DNA from: Phaeocystidibacter sp965659725
GTDB taxonomy: Bacteria > Bacteroidota > Bacteroidia > Flavobacteriales > Schleiferiaceae
Direction: 5' to 3'
DNA: 64,000 nucleotides
Assembly: GCA_965659725.1 (NCBI GenBank)
Contig: CBFHXG010000002.1
Coordinates: 1 to 64,000 of the forward strand
Positions 8,346 to 16,872 of this stretch are shown in pieces (position 1 is the stretch's first letter; each line of letters starts with the position of its first letter). The position numbers were made by a program, and so were the translations under genes. The notes beneath the pieces were generated by a model that was not told the origin of the DNA, ran no database searches, and saw only the letters and a list, made by a program, of their open reading frames with translations.

Positions 8346-10178
8346 ATGCCGAACTCTGTACAGAGACGGATCAACGCGATCAGAGAGCGGATCAATATTC
8401 GCTTGTTCGACAGTAGAGACCGAGTTCTCAAAGACCTGCGAACAGCTGGAGTTATGATTTCTTCCCTGACCATCTTGGCATTGGTCTACTTCCACGGCTT
8501 CAAGCTTACACTCGCAGAAAGGGCCGTCGTAGAGTTCATCGTTAAATTCTCCATCGGCTTTTACATCATCAAATACGTGATGGAGTTCGTTTACTCCTTC
8601 TCCCCTATACAGCATCTAAAGGCTACAAAATGGGAAGGCGTACTGATGGGATTCCTGTTCCTGAACATCTTGTCGATCAACATCTTCGGTACGGAGATCA
8701 TGGGATTCATAGGAAGAGTATCGGGTCTGGAAGGACTGGATCAATTCTTCCTGCTCTTCATCCAAGGGTACTTCCTTTTGATCGTATTCCTCGAACTGGG
8801 AAAAGCCAGTACCACACTGCCCTTCGCATCCTTGAGCCCACCAGCGTTACTCGCCATCTCATTCATCATTTTGATATTGATCGGTGCCGGATTGCTCATG
8901 CTGCCAGAGATGACCACCAGTGGAAATTCAATGCCATTCTTTGACGCCTTGTTCACCAGTATTTCGGCGAGCTGTGTAACGGGATTGATTGTAGTTGACA
9001 CCGCCGAATTCTTCAGCTTCAAGGGACAATTCATCATCATGATGCTCTTCCAATTGGGCGGATTGAACATCATTTCCTTTGCCACTTTCTTCGCACTGTT
9101 TACAAAGAAGGGAATCGGTATCCGACATCAAAGTTTGATACAGGCGAATTACTCGGATGAGTCGCTTACGTCGAGCGCCGACCTTTTCCGAAAGATCATT
9201 CGTTTCACCTTCCAGATCGAGGCCTTGGGCACCCTATTGATCTTCCTTACGTGGGGTGCCGATATGAAGTTCGAATCCCTTGGGGAACGATTCTTCTATT
9301 CTGTTTTTCACGCCGTGTCCGCTTTCAATAATGCGGGCTTCTCGTTGTTCACAGATGGACTCATGGAAGGTCCAATACAAAGCAGCTATCTACTCCACTT
9401 CATCATCGCCATTATCGTGATTTTTGGTGGATTGGGCTTTGGAACGATACGCGAGATATTTACACTTCGGCAAGTTAGGGAACGCATGCGCAAGCCGTGG
9501 AAATCCCTTGGCGTGGGTACGAAGATATCGCTCTACAGCACCGGCATCTTATTGGGTATTGGATTCTTGATCTTCTTCATCTTCGAATACAATGGAACCA
9601 TGGAAGGCCAATCCTTCGGTGGTAAATTGATCACATCCATCTTTCAATCTGCAACCACGAGAACGGCAGGCTTCAATACAGTTGACATCGGAAGCTTGGC
9701 CCTGCCCGTACTCATTTTCTTCATCTTCTTGATGTTCATTGGTGCTTCCACAGGCTCTACCGGTGGTGGTATCAAGACGACCACGTTTGCTTTAGTATTC
9801 CTCTCGGCATGGACCACCATTCGAGGTAAAAAGAAAGTTGAATTGTTCAAGCAAACTATCCCTTGGGAACTCCTCAATAGGGCATTTAGCATCTTCCTTT
9901 TCTCCGCTACCGTCATTTTGATCGGGATATTCGTACTTACGATCTCCGACCCAGAAATTGGTCTCGCTCGCTTGGCTTTCGAAGAAGTATCGGCATTTTG
10001 TACCGTAGGACTATCTACTGGCGTTACGGCTGAATTATCGAGCGTTGGACGAGTGGTGATCATGATATCCATGTTCATCGGACGTATCGGAACCTTAACA
10101 CTAGCCTTTGCATTGAGCAGCCGCCGCAAGGAGTCTGACGATTACAAGTATCCAAAGGCCAGCTTCATGGTTGGTTAA
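8346..10178 (+). CDS. TrkH/KtrB-family potassium transporter
   Basis: A 610-residue polytopic membrane protein. All four pore loops of the TrkH/KtrB/HKT superfamily are visible: SASCVTGLIV, SAFNNAGFSL, SATTRTAGFNT and SAFCTVGLSTG, each with the selectivity-filter glycine. About 130 extra N-terminal residues with three or four membrane segments precede the core, a feature I associate with Bacteroidota members. Such channels normally need a cytoplasmic TrkA/KtrA ring; no RCK-domain gene is in this window, so the partner must be elsewhere if present. It is close behind the aminotransferase gene and probably co-transcribed. The ion could include sodium. Confidence 0.92.
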   Translation: MPNSVQRRINAIRERINIRLFDSRDRVLKDLRTAGVMISSLTILALVYFHGFKLTLAERAVVEFIVKFSIGFYIIKYVMEFVYSFSPIQHLKATKWEGVLMGFLFLNILSINIFGTEIMGFIGRVSGLEGLDQFFLLFIQGYFLLIVFLELGKASTTLPFASLSPPALLAISFIILILIGAGLLMLPEMTTSGNSMPFFDALFTSISASCVTGLIVVDTAEFFSFKGQFIIMMLFQLGGLNIISFATFFALFTKKGIGIRHQSLIQANYSDESLTSSADLFRKIIRFTFQIEALGTLLIFLTWGADMKFESLGERFFYSVFHAVSAFNNAGFSLFTDGLMEGPIQSSYLLHFIIAIIVIFGGLGFGTIREIFTLRQVRERMRKPWKSLGVGTKISLYSTGILLGIGFLIFFIFEYNGTMEGQSFGGKLITSIFQSATTRTAGFNTVDIGSLALPVLIFFIFLMFIGASTGSTGGGIKTTTFALVFLSAWTTIRGKKKVELFKQTIPWELLNRAFSIFLFSATVILIGIFVLTISDPEIGLARLAFEEVSAFCTVGLSTGVTAELSSVGRVVIMISMFIGRIGTLTLAFALSSRRKESDDYKYPKASFMVG

Positions 10179-10250
10179 GTAGCTGATAGGCACACATCTG
10201 TTCTTTCTGAAGTTCGTTGCTAAACATTCATTTAGGTGCATCCGTTTGAC

Positions 10251-10258
10251 TACCTTTG
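10251..10258 (+). promoter_or_regulatory. -7 promoter element of ubiE
   Basis: TACCTTTG, a perfect TAnnTTTG, ends 24 nt before the ubiE ATG. It probably drives ubiE, porT and the EamA gene, which are tightly packed. Confidence 0.65.
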
Positions 10259-10281
10259 CACCCGTTTAAGAAAATAAACTT

Positions 10282-11007
10282 ATGGCCGAGGTTAAGCCGT
10301 ACGCAACAGAAGAAGGATCGAAGAAAGAACAAGTAGCGAAGATGTTCGACAACATCTCGGCACGGTATGATTTCTTGAATCACTTCCTCTCTTTGGGAAT
10401 CGATAAAGGATGGCGCCGCAAGGTCGTTCGCATGCTGAAGAAAGACAACCCGGAGAAGATCCTCGATATCGCTACGGGCACTGCCGATCTAGCCATTGCA
10501 CTCACCAAGATCCCTGGAGCCAACGTAACTGGCGTTGACATCTCTGCTGGCATGCTCAAAGTGGGTGGTGAGAAGATCGAAAAGAGAGGACTTACAGAAC
10601 GCATCGCACTTCAACTCGGTGATTCAGAGAATCTTCCTTTTGAAGACAATAGTTTCGATGCCATCACCGTGGCCTTTGGAGTTCGAAATTTTGAGAACTT
10701 AGAGCAAGGCCTTAGCGAAATCCTTCGCGTGATCAAGCCAGGTGGAACCGTTGCTATCCTCGAGTTCTCGCAACCTACCGGTTTCCCGTTCAAGCAATTG
10801 TACCGCTTCTACTTCAAATTCATCCTCCCTACGATCGGAAAGTTGGTTAGCAAGGATGAATCGGCATATACCTATCTACCTGAATCAGTAGATGCATTTC
10901 CATACGGCACGCGCTTCCTCGATATCCTCAACAAACTTGGATATCAAGACCCCGTAGCTCGCCCCGTTACTTTCGGTGTAGCCACAATCTACTCCGCCAC
11001 AAAATAA
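10282..11007 (+). CDS. ubiE: Demethylmenaquinone methyltransferase
   Basis: A 241-residue class I SAM-dependent methyltransferase of the UbiE/MenG family. It performs the last step of menaquinone synthesis, C-methylation of demethylmenaquinone. Family motifs are MFDNISARYDFLNHFLSLGI, the SAM-binding ILDIATGTADLAI (about residue 60), NSFDAITVAFGVRNF, PGGTVAILEFSQP and the C-terminal GVATIYSA. Since Bacteroidota normally use menaquinone, MenG activity is expected rather than ubiquinone synthesis. It is the first gene of an apparent ubiE-porT-EamA unit. Confidence 0.95.
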   Translation: MAEVKPYATEEGSKKEQVAKMFDNISARYDFLNHFLSLGIDKGWRRKVVRMLKKDNPEKILDIATGTADLAIALTKIPGANVTGVDISAGMLKVGGEKIEKRGLTERIALQLGDSENLPFEDNSFDAITVAFGVRNFENLEQGLSEILRVIKPGGTVAILEFSQPTGFPFKQLYRFYFKFILPTIGKLVSKDESAYTYLPESVDAFPYGTRFLDILNKLGYQDPVARPVTFGVATIYSATK

Positions 11008-11032
11008 CTCAGAGATAAGGTCGTTTTCACCC

Positions 11033-11737
11033 ATGTTGAAAGCACGTTACTGCATACTCACCACACTCCTTTTGATCATTGCGAATACGGCAATGGGACA
11101 AAATGGCACGCGAAATCTTCGTCTCTACGATCAGCGTCCCATTCACTTCGGGTTCTATGTGGGTGTGAATGTGTATGATTTCCAACTGCGCATGAAGAGC
11201 GACCTTTCGGAGATCCCAAAGGTTTATGGCTATGAAACTGAAGCCAGTCCCGGGTATTCCGTAGGTATCGTGAGTGATCTGAGATTGGGACATAATCTCA
11301 ACCTCCGCTTCCTTCCTTCTTTCGTGAACACCGAACGAAAGTTGTACATAGATATGGAGCACCCTTACACCGGGGTCAGAAGTATCGAAGAACGCATCAT
11401 CGAAAGTTCCCTGATCCAAGCACCTTTTGAACTGAAGTTCAAGACCGATCGCATCGAGAACCATCGTTGGTACGTGCTCACTGGATTCACGTATTCGTAC
11501 GACCTCAGTTCGAAGGAAGATCTAGAAGATGATCTGATCTTCAAATTGAACTCGAGTGACCTGAGCTACGACTTCGGTATTGGCATGGATATCTACTTTG
11601 AGTATTTCAAACTCTCTCCGCAAATCAAGGCGTTTTGGGGATTCAACGACCTCAACGTTCAAGACGGGACCATCCCTGTATCCGGACTTGAAAGCACGCG
11701 CACTCGTGGCATCCTCTTCTCGTTTACATTCGAGTAA
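11033..11737 (+). CDS. porT: PorT/SprT-like type IX secretion outer-membrane protein
   Basis: A 234-residue outer-membrane beta-barrel. A signal peptide covers residues 1-22 (LLLIIANTAMG/Q). The block NLRLYDQRPIHFGFYVGVN resembles the N-terminal signature of PorT/SprT, and the chain ends in the aromatic strand GILFSFTFE, typical of barrels. PorT is needed for the type IX secretion system of Porphyromonas and gliding Flavobacteria. Position supports this: in many Bacteroidota porT directly follows ubiE, with an rRNA methyltransferase and a BamA-like gene nearby, as here. The EamA gene overlaps its stop (TAATG). Other type IX genes are outside the window. Confidence 0.82.
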   Translation: MLKARYCILTTLLLIIANTAMGQNGTRNLRLYDQRPIHFGFYVGVNVYDFQLRMKSDLSEIPKVYGYETEASPGYSVGIVSDLRLGHNLNLRFLPSFVNTERKLYIDMEHPYTGVRSIEERIIESSLIQAPFELKFKTDRIENHRWYVLTGFTYSYDLSSKEDLEDDLIFKLNSSDLSYDFGIGMDIYFEYFKLSPQIKAFWGFNDLNVQDGTIPVSGLESTRTRGILFSFTFE

Positions 11738-12666
11738 TGGTTAGAGCGTACGCCGCCAAACAACGCGACAAGATCCTTTCCAATGACAAGCGCCGAGGCA
11801 TAGCTTATATGCTGGTTTCCATCGTTGGTTTTGCGCTGATGAACCTGGTAGTAAAGATCCTAGGAACATCCGAAAACCCCATCCCCGCGCCAGAACTCGT
11901 ATTCTTCCGAAGCCTAGTCTCCCTCGTACTCTCCCTATGGTTCATCCGAAGAAAGAAGATCTCACCCTTCGGAAACAACAAGAAGTGGCTGATCTTGCGA
12001 GGAGTTTTCGGCGTAACCGCGCTTACCACCTTCTTTTACACATTGCAAGAACTTCCCTTGTCGGCCGCCATCATCCTGCAATACCTCTCTCCTATTTTCA
12101 CAGCCCTATTCGCCGTTTGGCTCCTCGGAGAAGTGGTCAAAGGGTATCAATGGCTGTTCTTTCTGATGTCGTTCCTCGGTATCGCTGTCATTCGTGGCTT
12201 TGATGAGTCGATCGATACCACCTACATGCTTTTGGGCATCATGAGCTCAATCTTTGCAGGACTTGCTTACAACGCGATCGGTAAACTACGTTATACCGAT
12301 GATCCGGTGGTGATCGTCTTCTATTTCCCATTGCTCGCTACGCCCATTATGGGGCTATTGGCCATCACAGGCATCGTTGATTGGGTGATGCCTTTGGGTT
12401 GGGATTGGGGACTTTTACTATTGATGGGAGTGCTCACACAGATCGCTCAGATCGCCATGACCAAAGCTTTTCAGTCCAGCGAGTTAAGCGGACTAGCCGC
12501 CATGAAGTACTTGGGGATCATCTTTGCGTTGTCTTTCGATTTCTTCATCTTCGGCGTCACCTACAGCTGGATCACTCTACTGGGAATGATTCTCGTGATC
12601 TCTGGTGTCCTTCTCAACCTCTTCTTCAAACCTAGGAAGAAGGTCGCTTCGCCTGCGACAAAATGA
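11737..12666 (+). CDS. EamA/DMT-family transporter
   Basis: A 309-residue inner-membrane protein with about ten membrane helices in two EamA repeats: first repeat GIAYMLVSIVGFALMNLVVK and LPLSAAIILQYLSPIFTALF, second repeat from about residue 165 with QIAMTKAFQSSELSGLAAMK. This is the drug/metabolite transporter superfamily; the substrate cannot be read from the sequence. It overlaps porT by one base. Its last 35 bp overlap the 3' end of the convergent RNA methyltransferase gene. Confidence 0.85.
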   Translation: MVRAYAAKQRDKILSNDKRRGIAYMLVSIVGFALMNLVVKILGTSENPIPAPELVFFRSLVSLVLSLWFIRRKKISPFGNNKKWLILRGVFGVTALTTFFYTLQELPLSAAIILQYLSPIFTALFAVWLLGEVVKGYQWLFFLMSFLGIAVIRGFDESIDTTYMLLGIMSSIFAGLAYNAIGKLRYTDDPVVIVFYFPLLATPIMGLLAITGIVDWVMPLGWDWGLLLLMGVLTQIAQIAMTKAFQSSELSGLAAMKYLGIIFALSFDFFIFGVTYSWITLLGMILVISGVLLNLFFKPRKKVASPATK

Positions 12667-13369
12667 TCGAGGTAGCCATCGCTACATTCAAACTTTCCGC
12701 TCCTTGGGTCTTGAACCTTGGTATAGTGATCGTTTGGGCAAATTGAGTGAGTGTTGCATCAGGTCCGTTCGCCTCATTTCCCATGATCACCAAGCAGGGT
12801 GCTTCAAAAGAAGCTCCATAGATCGACTCCCCTTCCATATCGGCCACATAAACACCAGCACCTCTATCCTTCCATTGCTTACAGACCGGAAGCAATTCAG
12901 TGGTGACAGGCTGGACGCGAGCCAAACTGCCCATGGTGGATTGCACCACCTTCGGGTTCCAAATGTCCACACAGTCTGGAGATAGATACAAGGCATCAAC
13001 CGCAAACCAATCCGCCAACCGAATGATCGTTCCCATGTTTCCCGGATCACGCACACCGTCCAGCCCCAATGCAAATTGCACATTCTCGATCGGCAATTCT
13101 TCAGGGATCTGAAAAACCGCCAGCGTACCATTGGGAGATTGAAGTCGGCTTGCACCTTTCAACTCCTGAGAAGAAACCGTGTCGGGCGAAAGACCTACCC
13201 CATTCGGTTTCACATAGTCTTCAGTAGCGATCCATTGATCTACAATAAATCCCTCTTTTAAGAATTCCTCCACTACCTTAGGCGTTTCAGCTACAAAGAG
13301 CCCTTCGCGTTGGCGAAATTTCTTTTGATAAAGTTGTTGAATGCGTTTGGAATCTTTCTTGCTAAACAA
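12632..13369 (-). CDS. TrmH/SpoU-family 2'-O-ribose RNA methyltransferase
   Basis: A 245-residue SPOUT methyltransferase. The N-terminal substrate-binding domain starts KRIQQLYQKKFRQREGLFVA, like RlmB/TsnR proteins. The catalytic domain has motif 1 DPGNMGTIIRLADWF with the conserved Asn and Arg, motif 2 MGNEANGPD and motif 3 ESLNVAMATSIIL forming the knot. It should methylate a ribose in rRNA or tRNA; the position is unknown. It is divergent from the BamA-like gene and overlaps the EamA gene tail-to-tail by 35 bp. Confidence 0.9.
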   Translation of the reverse strand: MFSKKDSKRIQQLYQKKFRQREGLFVAETPKVVEEFLKEGFIVDQWIATEDYVKPNGVGLSPDTVSSQELKGASRLQSPNGTLAVFQIPEELPIENVQFALGLDGVRDPGNMGTIIRLADWFAVDALYLSPDCVDIWNPKVVQSTMGSLARVQPVTTELLPVCKQWKDRGAGVYVADMEGESIYGASFEAPCLVIMGNEANGPDATLTQFAQTITIPRFKTQGAESLNVAMATSIILSQAKRPSS

Positions 13370-13382
13370 GGCGGGAACGATT

Positions 13383-13390
13383 TAACTTTG
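13383..13390 (+). promoter_or_regulatory. -7 promoter element of BamA/TamA-like gene
   Basis: TAACTTTG fits the TAnnTTTG consensus and ends 10 nt before the chosen ATG at 13400, leaving a leader of only a few bases. It also argues against any start codon upstream of it. Confidence 0.55.
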
Positions 13391-13399
13391 TTTCTTTCA

Positions 13400-15697
13400 A
13401 TGGTTCTGAAACCGCTAAGATACATACCACTTCTTCTACTAGGACTATTCCTAGGATCTTGTAACCTCAGCAAGTGGGTTCCAGAGGGTCAATACCGTTT
13501 GGATGAGAACCACATTAGAATTGAAGGAAAGGAAGCGCCATCTGAAGTTCGGAACATCCTCAAACAAGAGCCAACCCGCCCTCTTCAAAATTGGGTCTAC
13601 ACCATTGGAAACCCCACCGACTCCAGTGGATTTGACAGGTGGGTTAGCGACCTAGGAGAGGCACCGACCATACTGAGCATACCCTTGGCCGAGCGAACCA
13701 CCACCCAATTGGGCTTCTATTATTTCAATCGAGGTTACTTCAATAGCAGAGCGAGATACGAAGTAGAGATCGACTCTGCTCGAAGGGCTGCAGATGTTCG
13801 TTATTTCGTAGACCTTGGACCGCAATACACCTTTGGAAAGGTAACCTACGAGATCCCATCAGAAGCCGTTCGAGAAGTGGTTCTTAACGACACCTTATCG
13901 TCGTTGATCATCAAAGGAGAACCTTACGACGAAAGAACACTTGAAAAGGAAAGGGACCGCCTGTCAGAGATCTTTAGGAACGATGGATTCTTTGGTTTCT
14001 CCAAGGATTGGATCAGATACACTGCGGATACGACGCAAGCCGAAGGTAGGGTAGTAGATATTCGCTTGCGCATCCTCGACCGGCCTGTCCGTTTGCTTGA
14101 TACCAGCTACACCGTTCCCCACAAGCGATATTACATTCAGAACATTTATGTGGATTACGATTTCAACTATCTCAATCCGAATGTGAGATATGAGGATACG
14201 GTCCTATACAACGGGTATGAAATGTTGATCAGGGATGAGGAAGCCTATCACCCTCACTTGATCACCAGAGCTGTACACTTCAGGCCCGGAGATCAATTCA
14301 ACGCCACCGAAACCAAGGAATCCTATACCCACCTCACGTCGTTAGGCGTCTTCGGTGCAACGGAGATCGAATTCAGTCCCGTTGAAGGAACGGACAGTTT
14401 AGTGCTGGACGCCTTTGTAAAGCTGACCCCACTGGACAAGCGCTCGTTCACCTCCCAATTAGAAGGAACGAACACCTCGGGCAACTATGGAATTGCAGGA
14501 AACATCGGTTGGATCAACAGAAACCTGTTCGGTGCAGGCGAGGTGCTCGACCTTACGCTCAAAGGTGGTATCCAGGCACAGGTGAACACATTGGACAATT
14601 CAAGTCTATTCAATACAACTGAACTTGGTGCCGAGGCAGGTATCAACTTTTCAAGATTCTTGATGCCGCTTTCATGGCAAGAGTACTTCCCAAAGAAATG
14701 GCGCCCATCTTCACGTGTTTACACTTCCTATAGTCAGCAAACACGAGTGGAATTCCGTCGGCGTATCGTAAAGGTGGGTATTTCCTATCAAGCTAGATTG
14801 AGTGATCAATGGACAATATCGGTGAGTCCGCTTGACTTTAGTTATGTGAACTTGCTTGATGCCGACCCAGACTACATCAACTCCCTCTTCTTCAAAACGG
14901 GTTTCCAAGATAACCTGATCGCCGCGGCGAGAGCAACCGCCACGTACATCCCATTGAATGAAAACCAGGAATTGGTCCGCCACTTCTTCCGATTCTCCAT
15001 CGAAGGAGCGGGAAATACACTGAGTATATTCGACTCTTATATTCCAAAGAATCCGGAAACAGGACAAGGAGAGCTATTGGGTGTGCCTTATGCTCAGTAC
15101 ACGAAGTACGACTTTGAATACCGCAACTATTACAAGGTGAGTCCTAATACCACCTTCGTTTCTCGCCTGCTCTTGGGCGTTACATACAACAGAGGCAATT
15201 CACCTTTCCTCCCTCCTTTCGAGAAAAACTACTTAGCGGGTGGTTCACAGGATATTCGCGCTTGGGTGGCGTATCGCTTAGGACCAGGTTCCATGCCGAA
15301 TTACATCTATGAGCAAGAAAACTACGCTGCGGTTGCGCCGATAAAGGCCATGGTAAACTTTGAATACCGATTCCCCGTTGTGGGTAGCTTGAAGGGTGCC
15401 CTTTTTGCCGATGCGGGTAACGTTTGGCTTTTCAACAGAGAATATGATCTGAATGACTTCGAGGGGTTGACGGAGGCGCAGGTGGAATCGGCCAAATTCA
15501 AATGGAATACGCTTGTAAGCTCATCCGCCTTGGGCACGGGTTTCGGTCTTCGTTACGACTTCGGCTTCTTCCAGCTTAGATTGGACGGAGGTATGAAAGT
15601 TTGGGATCCTAGCGAGCCGGAAGGATATCAATATGTGCTAGACGGACTTCGCTGGCAAAATGTTACCTACAACTTCGCCTTGGGTTATCCTTTCTAA
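13400..15697 (+). CDS. BamA/TamA-family outer-membrane barrel lipoprotein
   Basis: A 765-residue Omp85-superfamily protein. The ATG at 13400 gives a lipoprotein signal with lipobox LFLGSC (Cys about residue 20) and sits just behind a -7 element. POTRA-like repeats fill about residues 30-370 (for example RSFTSQLEGTNTSGNYGIAG at the transition). The C-terminal half is a 16-strand-type barrel with GLRYDFGFFQLRLD and ends in the aromatic strand VTYNFALGYPF. Family members insert or export outer-membrane proteins. A lipid-anchored TamA-like protein next to porT is a recurrent Bacteroidota arrangement. Its true substrate is unknown; the main BamA probably lies elsewhere. Confidence 0.88.
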   Translation: MVLKPLRYIPLLLLGLFLGSCNLSKWVPEGQYRLDENHIRIEGKEAPSEVRNILKQEPTRPLQNWVYTIGNPTDSSGFDRWVSDLGEAPTILSIPLAERTTTQLGFYYFNRGYFNSRARYEVEIDSARRAADVRYFVDLGPQYTFGKVTYEIPSEAVREVVLNDTLSSLIIKGEPYDERTLEKERDRLSEIFRNDGFFGFSKDWIRYTADTTQAEGRVVDIRLRILDRPVRLLDTSYTVPHKRYYIQNIYVDYDFNYLNPNVRYEDTVLYNGYEMLIRDEEAYHPHLITRAVHFRPGDQFNATETKESYTHLTSLGVFGATEIEFSPVEGTDSLVLDAFVKLTPLDKRSFTSQLEGTNTSGNYGIAGNIGWINRNLFGAGEVLDLTLKGGIQAQVNTLDNSSLFNTTELGAEAGINFSRFLMPLSWQEYFPKKWRPSSRVYTSYSQQTRVEFRRRIVKVGISYQARLSDQWTISVSPLDFSYVNLLDADPDYINSLFFKTGFQDNLIAAARATATYIPLNENQELVRHFFRFSIEGAGNTLSIFDSYIPKNPETGQGELLGVPYAQYTKYDFEYRNYYKVSPNTTFVSRLLLGVTYNRGNSPFLPPFEKNYLAGGSQDIRAWVAYRLGPGSMPNYIYEQENYAAVAPIKAMVNFEYRFPVVGSLKGALFADAGNVWLFNREYDLNDFEGLTEAQVESAKFKWNTLVSSSALGTGFGLRYDFGFFQLRLDGGMKVWDPSEPEGYQYVLDGLRWQNVTYNFALGYPF

Positions 15698-15728
15698 GTA
15701 CTACCTTTCCTGCCCCGTCAAAAAAAAC

Positions 15729-15736
15729 TAATTTTG
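15729..15736 (+). promoter_or_regulatory. -7 promoter element of fbaB
   Basis: TAATTTTG fits TAnnTTTG and lies 58 nt before the aldolase ATG. The predicted start of transcription, near 15740, falls at the base of an 8-bp hairpin. Confidence 0.6.
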
Positions 15737-15740
15737 CTTC

Positions 15741-15766
15741 TTCTCCATGGATATCAAAATGGAGAA
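15741..15766 (+). promoter_or_regulatory. 5'-end hairpin in the fbaB leader
   Basis: TTCTCCAT (15741-15748) and ATGGAGAA (15759-15766) form a perfect 8-bp stem with a 10-nt loop. The stem starts about 5 nt after the -7 element, so the mRNA would begin at or next to it. There is no T-run, so it is not a terminator. A stabilising 5' cap structure or a regulatory site is inferred. Confidence 0.5.
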
Positions 15767-15794
15767 ATGACGAACAGATTAAACGACTGAACCT

Positions 15795-16853
15795 ATGTCA
15801 TACTCGAAGATCCAGGAGCTACTGGGCCAAGATGCGAGCTACTTGCTAGAGCACGAAAGCAAGACCTTTTCAAAGGAAAACATTCATTTACCAGGTGGAG
15901 ATTTTGTTGAGCGTATGTTTACGAATACCAACAGAAGCATCCCAGTTATGCGAAGCTTGCAAGCATTGTATGGCACAGGTCGTTTGGGTGGAACAGGATA
16001 TCTTTCCATTTTACCGGTAGATCAGGGCATCGAGCACAGTGCATCGGCATCTTTCGCTCCAAACCCGATCTATTTCGATCCAGAGAATATCGTTAAGTTG
16101 GCAGTAGAATCTGAGTGTAACGCAGTTGCCTCTACGTTCGGTGTGCTTTCCAACGTAGCGAGAAAATACGCGCACAAGATCCCATTTGTAGTGAAGATCA
16201 ATCACAATGAGTTCTTGTCGCACCCAGCACAATACGACCAAACCATGTACGGTAGCGTAGAAGACGCTTGGAACATGGGAGCTGTTGCCGTAGGTGCCAC
16301 CGTTTACTTCGGTGCTCAAGAATCACGTCGTCAGCTTCTAGAAGTTGCCGAAGCATTTGAGCGCGCACACGAATTGGGCATGGCTACTATCCTTTGGTGT
16401 TACACTCGTAACCCGGGCTTCAAGAAGGACGGTATCGATTATCACACTGCGGCCGATCTGACATCTCAGGCTAACCACATCGGGGTTACCATTCAAGCGG
16501 ACATTATCAAGCAGAAGCTTCCTACCAACAATGGAGGTTACACTGCCATCAACTTTGGCAAGACACATCCAAAGGTATATTCTGAATTGACTACAGATCA
16601 CCCGATTGATCTCACGCGTTACCAAGTGGCAAACTGCTATATGGGTCGTATCGGTTTGATCAACTCAGGTGGTGCTTCGGGCGGTGACAGCGACATGGCT
16701 GAAGCTGTGAAGACGGCTGTTATCAACAAACGTGCGGGTGGCCAAGGCTTGATCCTCGGTAGAAAGGCATTCCAACGCCCAATGAATGAAGGAGTAGAAT
16801 TGCTACGCACGGTACAAGACGTATACTTGAGCGACGAGATCACGATCGCCTAA
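15795..16853 (+). CDS. fbaB: Class I fructose-bisphosphate aldolase (DhnA type)
   Basis: A 352-residue Schiff-base aldolase of the bacterial/archaeal DhnA family, splitting fructose 1,6-bisphosphate into glyceraldehyde 3-phosphate and dihydroxyacetone phosphate. Visible marks are SILPVDQGIEHSA near residue 75, PFVVKINHNEF, ILWCYTRNPGF, and the phosphate-binding LINSGGASGGDSDMAEAV and GGQGLILGRKAF. The length is typical. With fructose-1,6-bisphosphatase (46574) it can serve gluconeogenesis from fatty-acid and propionate carbon. accD follows by 19 bp and is probably co-transcribed. Confidence 0.95.
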   Translation: MSYSKIQELLGQDASYLLEHESKTFSKENIHLPGGDFVERMFTNTNRSIPVMRSLQALYGTGRLGGTGYLSILPVDQGIEHSASASFAPNPIYFDPENIVKLAVESECNAVASTFGVLSNVARKYAHKIPFVVKINHNEFLSHPAQYDQTMYGSVEDAWNMGAVAVGATVYFGAQESRRQLLEVAEAFERAHELGMATILWCYTRNPGFKKDGIDYHTAADLTSQANHIGVTIQADIIKQKLPTNNGGYTAINFGKTHPKVYSELTTDHPIDLTRYQVANCYMGRIGLINSGGASGGDSDMAEAVKTAVINKRAGGQGLILGRKAFQRPMNEGVELLRTVQDVYLSDEITIA

Positions 16854-16872
16854 AAACGAAAAGAACTCCAGT

